From NCBI GenBank assembly GCA_963576475.1, contig OY754982.1:1705409-1769408 (forward strand): a stretch of DNA of 64,000 nucleotides, in the 5' to 3' direction. Every line of letters starts with the position of its first letter. Positions within the stretch are counted from its first letter, which is position 1. The translations under genes were made by a program, and so were the position numbers. Shown here one piece after another: positions 57,235 through 64,000 of the stretch. This stretch comes from Molanna angustata. Its lineage: Eukaryota > Arthropoda > Insecta > Trichoptera > Molannidae. The notes beneath the pieces were generated by a model that saw nothing but the letters and a program-made list of their open reading frames with translations, had not been told where the DNA came from and searched no databases.

Positions 57235-58210
57235 ACAAATTCACTGCCATTTTCCAACGTTCAATTTGTTCAAAAGAATTTATTTCTTTTAACATATCGA
57301 CCGTTTTAAGCGAAGACGTGGGTACTAGGAAGGAAAATTTGTATGGCGTAGTGGACTTTTGGAATGCAAAAAAAACACCAACTTGAGGCTTCGCAGCATA
57401 TACGTATGTTCCATATATGGATGAATTCAGAATTTGGAATAGAATATTTTACGTGTTTTTTGTGTGTGTATCCGTCCCTTATAACTGTTGATCCGCTTAA
57501 TGCACGGTGCTACGGCGGAAATTTTTGGTATACAAAATTTAAATACTCAGAATTTTTAATTATTGTTCCAGTCAGGGGTTTCCAGCTATCAATAATATCT
57601 CAAAACTCATAAAAGCTGGAACGCTGAAATAAGAAATAATGTAGAAAAATAACATCTATAACATGTTTTTATGAAAAAAAATCAGGGTTTCTCAAACTTT
57701 CTTATTAAGATTTTTATGGCAGATCTATGTGTAAAACTGCCTATATTTCCATTTTATTAATCGAATTTCGACAAAACACCCCAACTAGATAATTTATTTT
57801 TCTATAAAAAGTGAATTTAGTGACGAAATTGTTTCATTCAATTAGTATCGTAGAATACACAATATCTGGGCACAATATCTATAATAGATGGGTAGCAGAG
57901 CGGTTAGCGCACTGGATTAGTAATCCAGTGGTCGCGAGTTCGAATGCTGCCACGACCGATTTTCGTTCACCTATAGCACAAGCATTTATGCTTAATTTAG
58001 GGAATTTATATGTACTTGTTACAAGGACATTTTCATTCTTAAAAAAAAAGAAAAAAAAGCTACGCGGACAAACAATAGTTTGATATTTATTCTCTCATCT
58101 CATCCTGACACGCCTAATTTGGATTTAAAGTTTTATAGTTAGGTACGTGTTCTTGAACTATACATAATATCGCCATTGACAGTTGGATCTTATGTGTTTC
58201 ATGCAACTAG
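57235..58210 (+). repeat. Repeat K, old full-length copy split by SINE-C
   Basis: Begins TTCCAACGTTCAATTTGTTC and has AACTTGAGGCTTCGCAGCAT, CCCTTATAACTGTTGATCCG and AAACACCCCAACTAGATAAT. After the SINE (57886-58060) it resumes with AACTATACATAATATCGCCA and ends ATTGACAGTTGGATCTTATG then CATGCAACTAGTT. Much more diverged than the four copies at 25-29.6 kb, so the family has had at least two ages of activity. Confidence 0.8.
57886..58060 (+). mobile_element. SINE-C, full length
   Basis: AGATGGGTAGCAGAGCGGTT, then ACTGGATTAGTAATCCAGTG, B box GAGTTCGAATGCTGCC, ACCGATTTTCGTTCACCTAT, AAGCATTTATGCTTAATTTA, ATGTACTTGTTACAAGGACA and an A-rich tail. It inserted in a Repeat K copy. Confidence 0.9.
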
Positions 58211-59659
58211 TTGTACCTACATGAAAATTCGTGTCCTCTGTAAAACCTATAAATTCGATCGACTTCATTATATGTGTAAAATGCATTAACCCAGATCTGT
58301 AATATTCCATAGACATCAGTTTATTTGATGTGTTTATAAAACTTGCTTATTCCCTTTCATGTGACAATTGTTTCGCCCTTATCAACTGATTATGGAAAAA
58401 CCCTATGATGGAGTACTAAGACAATTTAATCACAATTTTAATCTATATGTTGGTACCCATATACCTCTATTCTAATTAAAAGTCGTACGTCGTAGTATGA
58501 AAATATTTGTTTCGAGATTATGTATGTATTAATGGCACCCATTAAATTTTATCTAAACAATAATATATCCGTGTGTAGGTATACATCTCTATCGAGACAT
58601 CCTATCTATATTATTTCTTTACCGAGATTAATTTTCATCATTATCCTAAAAGGCGTATTGTAATTTTTGACGCTAACAACTAGTGATGGGAAAATGCCAA
58701 GACCATAACCGGAATGGTCAGGGTCTTGGTCTTGCATACTCGTCTTGCGGCCTCACTCTTGATATCTCGATTCCAATCCCTATTTCGACTTTTCGCTAAG
58801 AACCTATCCTTAAGGTGACGGGATAGGCTCCAAGGTACTTTTTGGAAGCTCATTACGCCTTACTCTTAAAAGTTACGTCTTCAACAAAAATATATATTAT
58901 TTTCTCATTATTTGTCTATACATTGGCCCGATACACTTATTTTAATTTTGTGTACTTTGTTCATAGTATTTTTTTTAATAATATCTGTTTTCTCAGATTT
59001 TTTATCCATAACTCAAAACTTATAAGGCTTAGAAACATGAATGTTTCTTTAAATGATAGATAATTTATAAATCTAAACATTGGCTCGATACGTTTTCACA
59101 CAATCTTCTTGGTTTTTTTGTAAAATCAAATAAACCATAGTATTTTATATAACGCTCGATTCAAATTCACTAACTTGGGCGCACACGATTGTAATCTTTA
59201 AGGACGTACATTCTCATACAATAGTTTCAAATTTTGCATTTGACTCGCCTACATTGCTTTACCCTGCCCCTTAAGCGCACTTTACACGGACGAGACAACG
59301 TGGTCCGGTTTTCATACAGGTTACTTCAAACACCGCTTTTTACCTCGCCCAGCGAAAGATTGCGGCTGACATAACCTGTGCATAAACCAATTTTAGTTCA
59401 GAAAAATACAATAATTTGTATTAAACAATAAAATTACTTGGCTTTCGACGTTGTGCAGTGAATTACGTGTTACTTTTTCCCTGACCTTTGCATACATTGA
59501 TTTTTAACAACGCTTTATAAAACCAGGACCGGATAAATCATAGAACAATAAGGAACAATAAGTCAGGGCGGTTGTCTTAATAAAGCGCTTAAAATCCTAA
59601 ATTGTTAATTATATATTATAATTGTAAAAATATATTATAATTGTAAAAATAACGATTGT

Positions 59660-59830
59660 CTATATATAACAAATAAAAATGAAATTAAATATTTAGGAGT
59701 AATAATTGACAGTAACCTTAAATGGAAAACTCAAATAAATAATACTATAAACAGATTAAGAAAGCTTATTTACATATTTATTAACCTTAGAAAACATCCA
59801 TTTTGCCTCTAGAAATTACACAAAGGTTGA
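59660..59830 (+). mobile_element. Non-LTR reverse-transcriptase fragment
   Basis: Plus-strand frame NEIKYLGVIIDSNLKWKTQI then NNTINRLRKLIYIFINLR, the thumb region (YLGV.ID..L.W..HI) downstream of the YADD box in Jockey/R1/CR1-type elements. The 3' region probably runs to the AT tract, with AATAAAAT just before it. Confidence 0.65.
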
Positions 59831-60125
59831 TAATAAAAATTCTTTTTGTATAGATAATAATTATGTATGTTTTTTTTTTTTAATAATAATAAATAAATTT
59901 GGAATGGTAAAATAAAACCAAAGTTTTCAGTTCTACTAATTTAATGACACTGACTAGTTTCGGTCATTATGTATGTATAATATTTTGTGTATTCTGTATT
60001 AAATTGTCTCCTTTACACACGAGTGCTTGCACTCTAGTAAAGGGTAAATATGTTTTGTCTTACTGTGCATCTTTTCTATATAGTTTGTTTGTTTTATATT
60101 TTGTATATGTTATTGTGAACTTAAT

Positions 60126-60290
<165 letters not shown>

Positions 60291-61249
60291 CAAAACTCCG
60301 CAGGTATGGAGCTTGGTTCTCTTTGGGTACTCGGAAAGAAGCTTGGCGTGATGGTGTGTACGTAAAAAAATCTCAATGATTTGTCATTTTAGACCCGATG
60401 TAATTTAAAATAATTTTAAATTGTTCTACATTTAAAATTCCAAAAAAAATGTAAGTTGGGGGGTGGTTTCAAATATATTGTTACGGGCGCAAAAACACGT
60501 TTATCCGGCCCTGTATTATTATCACCCGCAATCTCTTGTTTGTCGAGTCCTACACGAATATTATTTTCTCCCTTGTTTGCGAACCCTGTTATTGCCATTT
60601 CGAAAATATTAAATATGCCATTTGTGTAAACGTTTCATTTTTCGCTTGTTCCGCGTTTCGTTCAACAGTGTTTTATCTTTCACTCGTTTTCTTCATTTGA
60701 CCACCCGGCATTTGAATATAATAAATTGGACACGATTTTTTTGGACCATCAATTTTTTGTTACAAAAAATGGCTCTTTGGTCGAGAGATGCTAAATAAAC
60801 AATAGATACCGCGAACGTCAAAGTCAACACAACACAAACGGCAGCCATGTTGACTCGTCCGCGACCAATAATTTTACAGATTTCTGTTTTACGAAAAACG
60901 ATGCAAAACGCGTTGAAAACCCCGTCCGTGTAAAGTGCACTTTAAAATGAATAATACGGCGGCAGGTAGATCTGTTCTAATCGTAATAAATATTAGAATA
61001 TACGGTTATAATGAAGAATAAGGCGACAGGTAGGTAGGTTTTAAGCGTAGATTGTGTTTGAAATTGGATTCTTGTTTTCATAGTAAGGATGCTGGTCTTG
61101 CAAGAGTCGTGGTAAATTAACAAAATATAGCTTGGTTTGGTTTTAGGTCAAGCAACAATCTGTATTATTTTTATTTTTAATTTAGTACGTAGGTAAGTCC
61201 TTCTGCAGAAGATAATATTGTTCTAAACAAGTCGACATTAATCTTCATA

Positions 61250-61835
61250 AGTCATCATCATCCTTGGCGCTACAGCCCTGTGCGCTACAGTCCTCCAGAA
61301 TCCTTCAGCCGTCCCTGTCCTCTAGCGCTCTTTCAGTTTGCTATTCCGATCGCCCTTATGTCATCCAGCCATCTTAGCTTGGGTCTGCCTTTACTTCTTC
61401 TGCCATCTGGATTGGTATTTAGAACCTTTTTGGGGATACGATCATCATTCATCCGACTGACATGTCCCAACCACTGCAGCAGTCTACGTACTTTTATGAC
61501 TTGTACAATGTTGGGTTCGTCATATAATACCTGTAGTTCGTGATTATATCGCATCCTCCAAAGTCCATTATCATTTACTGGGCCAAAAATCTTTCTCAGG
61601 ATTTTCCTTTCAAACATCAAGATGCTGTTTTCGTCTTTTTTTGTTAAGACCCAGCATTCAGTTCCATATACTACGACAGGTCTGAGAAAAGTTTTATAAA
61701 TCAGGATTTTTGTTTTCCCTGTTAGTATTTTGGACCTAATGTGCTTTATTAGACCATAATAGCACCTATTGCCAGCGGCCAATCTTGCCTTAATTTCGGT
61801 GCTGATATAACAAAAAATTCTTCGATAGCAAAAAA
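61250..61835 (-). mobile_element. Non-LTR retrotransposon 3' end (third LINE family)
   Basis: The minus-strand frame has KARLAAGNRCYYGLIKHIRS, LIYKTFLRPVVVYGTECWVL, FERKILRKIFGPVNDNGLWR, LLQWLGHVSRMNDDRIPKKV and GRPKLRWLDDIRAIG, then a 3' tail with (GAT)n. It is related to 3036-3425 (shared ERK/RVLRKI.GPVND) but distinct. The RT core is absent. Another piece lies at 20120-20400. Confidence 0.88.
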
Positions 61836-63385
61836 AGTCAAAGTAGTTTTTACAAAATGGTAAAACATCTGTCATTAATTACAACATACAGTTTTGGTAA
61901 AAACATGAATTTGTGGTAAAGTTTCGAAAGTTTATAATTAAGTAATTCCTTGTTTTTAATTTAAATTAATATTTTGACAAAAGTCTTGATCTTGTTCCAT
62001 GACTGCAAACCTTTTGCTCATCATTACTAACAACTTCGTTGATTCAATCATTAGTTTGGAAATTGCTAAACCTACACACGGCATCCATTACTCATTGCCT
62101 ATTTTGTAAATATTGTGTTTTTTTTGTTTTCTTTATTATTGTTTACAGTGTCATATGTAGCCGTTAATCAATTTGATTTATAGCTAATAAATACAAATCT
62201 CTTCGTTGTATCAATTTATATCAATGTGGCTTATTTCGGTATTATAATGTATGGTTTATCCTGCCTGTTTTCTGAAGTATTTTTGCAATCTTCTGTTTAG
62301 TAAAAGCATCTTTGTTACATTCCAACCTTCCAATTGTTTCATGACGTCTGATAAATTATCGTTTCCATAATATTATAAAGCTAAGATCAAACTAGATTAA
62401 TAATTCTACAAATTTTAGGAAGATCACATCGCCTTGGAAGGACCTTTTAAACAATAAAATAAAAATAACATTAATTCAATAAATAAGTCAGTACTAAAAA
62501 TATAATAATATCAAAATATATAAACATCAAAATATAAATATAAAAAAATAATAGTATAATATCTAGTTTATAAAGAGAAAATAATGTAACTTAAATACAA
62601 TATTATGTAATACTAGATATTAGAAAATAAGTGTATTATTATATTAATAAATAAATAAATATTTGTAAAAGGTATTGTAAATAAAGTACATAATAAAAAA
62701 AGAAAACAATAATATTTAAAATGTACTGACAAAAAGATTTCAAAAATATAAATTCTTATGGGAGATTAGGAGACACTGTTTTTAGCCTGGATCTTTATGT
62801 CTTTATACTTACAACAGTATTCATTTTACAATAAACTCTGCTATCAATAATAAGCGAGCATCCAAATCATACTTTAACGCGATGTTTTAGTGATTCTGTA
62901 AATTGGTGATGTGAGGTTGTGACTGAGTTCAGTTGGTTTCACATGGTTGGTTAGTAGGTATTATTATGTCGTGTGATGATTGTCCGTAATTGGTTTTCCG
63001 CGCTCATACTGAAATTGCTTGATCCATTGTTGACAATACAATTATCATCATTTGCAGGGGCAGATTCACCGTCGATTTATTCAACACACTTCGTAGTATG
63101 TTACTTTTAATTTAATTTAAACCATTGATTTGTCAATGATATTCTTGGTGAAACCTCACAGAATGAACGTTTGTTTTGTTTCACTGTTGATTTAAATTTC
63201 CATGTTTTAAATCTGCGTTTAAATTGTGAGAAACGTGAGAAACGCTTTCGAATAATCAAAAAATTGTCAAAAAATCCGCTATAAGTGCATAGAAAGTAAT
63301 AGGTTATCTCAATATTTCCTTTTTTATAGTACCTACTATTCTGAGTCTATTTCATATTATTTTTTACCATCGTATTTTCATGTAG

Positions 63386-63645
63386 AGAATGAATGAGGAA
63401 CGCCTGACGAAGAAAATTGAAAATACATTGTGGACAGGAATGGAATGAGAGGTCAGGGCGGCCCGAGGAAGGGATGGCACATCGATGTGAACGGTATTTT
63501 GAAACACGGAAATGTCAGAAGTGTGAACAACAGACGAACATGTATAAGACGATGTATGAATGTCGACGAGGCGATGAATGTGTGTCAAGATAGAAATATG
63601 TGGCGTTCGGTCCTCTGCCTACCCCGCGATGGAGGTTTTATTAAT
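63386..63645 (+). mobile_element. RTE retrotransposon 3' end
   Basis: RMNEERLTKKI, then MDRNGMRGQGGPRKGWH, VNGILKHGNVRSVNNRRTCI and NVCQDRNMWRSVLCLP, the C-terminus of the 22-kb RTE family with small frameshifts. The 3' tip (GGCATGATGG) is missing after CCCCGCGATGG. Confidence 0.8.
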
Positions 63646-64000
63646 TGACGTTTTTGAATGACGACTATTTTTTAGCTCTATTACATACCGTTTTAGTTAA
63701 AGATCAAAGTTCATCCACAATATAGAAATTATCAGAAAAGAACACAATAGGTATACGATTTGAATATAAATATACTATAGAAGATCTACAATAGATTGTA
63801 TCGAAGAAGACATAATATTCAGCCCTGATGTAAAACGACAATCTAACGACAAAACGTCAGTTGTAAACATGGCCTTCCGCCGATTATATAACGATGTTCC
63901 ATTGATCGTTTCCGCACATAAAATACAAATAAATTAAGGATGAATTTAATGTGGCAAGGTTTAATGCTAACACCGTGTTTTCAACACTCTTGATAATAAT

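Noticed and set aside
58680..58700. hAT end TAGTGATGGGAAAATGCC
   Set aside because: Only one end is visible and no 8-bp duplication or partner terminus was found.
62400..62460. Possible small exon after TTTTAG (EDHIALEGPFKQ then stop)
   Set aside because: A short stretch with an acceptor-like start, but there is no match to Stardust, no coding bias and nothing around it to support an exon.
63058..63115. Possible small exon after TTTGCAG (GADSPSIYSTHFV)
   Set aside because: No strong donor in phase and no recognised homology. Chance cannot be excluded.

Overview
This is eukaryotic, AT-rich, repeat-dense DNA. It is almost certainly from an insect and most likely a moth or butterfly. The evidence is a stardust/PALS1-type gene split by long introns, many tRNA-headed SINEs, 5'-truncated RTE, L2/CR1 and Jockey-like LINEs, TTA-, TTAA- and 8-bp-flanked MITEs, and frequent GTAGGTACCTAC-like words. 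Order-level placement is inference. No prokaryotic genes, rRNA or stand-alone tRNA genes were seen.

The one host gene I can name is stardust (sdt), the insect orthologue of PALS1/MPP5, on the + strand. Three coding exons are supported by splice sites, matching phases and GC-rich codon use: 24416-24582, 35694-36544 and 39732-39923. They encode part of the N-terminal half of this Crumbs-complex scaffold, including the ECR1 motif (HREMAVDVPE). The PDZ, SH3 and guanylate kinase exons must lie beyond 64000. The middle exon has two donor sites in the same phase, so two in-frame isoforms are predicted. The longer form carries a Ser-rich insert, an NxxN motif and a second ECR1-like motif. A GC-rich island at 19.3-19.6 kb with an ATG in good context may be an alternative first exon, but this is unproven.

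Layout. 0-9 kb: LINE 3' ends (Jockey-like, BovB-like RTE with a 12-bp target duplication, an L2/CR1 copy with YADD) and SINEs of two families. 10.5-15.8 kb: a small TTA-flanked MITE, then a 5-kb TTA-flanked TIR element that contains an 18-copy satellite of 118/114 bp with higher-order structure. 16-24.1 kb: RTE copies, a dimeric SINE, foldback MITEs and an RTE open reading frame broken by a SINE. 24.4-39.9 kb: the sdt exons; the 11-kb intron holds four copies of a 1-kb repeat in inverted arrangement plus a 1.07-kb hAT element with perfect 8-bp duplications. 40-64 kb: probably the next sdt intron, with hAT, TIR and foldback MITEs, a 42-bp minisatellite, a 30-bp perfect repeat, an (AT)n tract and nested elements.

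Family labels used here: SINE-A has the head GGCCTTCGTGGCTCAGTTGG; SINE-B has the head GCCGTGGCACAGTTGGTAAG; SINE-C has the head AGATGGGTGGTGGCAGAGCG. 'Repeat K' is the 1-kb family with ends CCAACTGTCGAT. 'Repeat Z' is the family starting AAACGAGTGGGTTGTGGCCA. These names are mine. All identifications come from reading the sequence; no database search was run.
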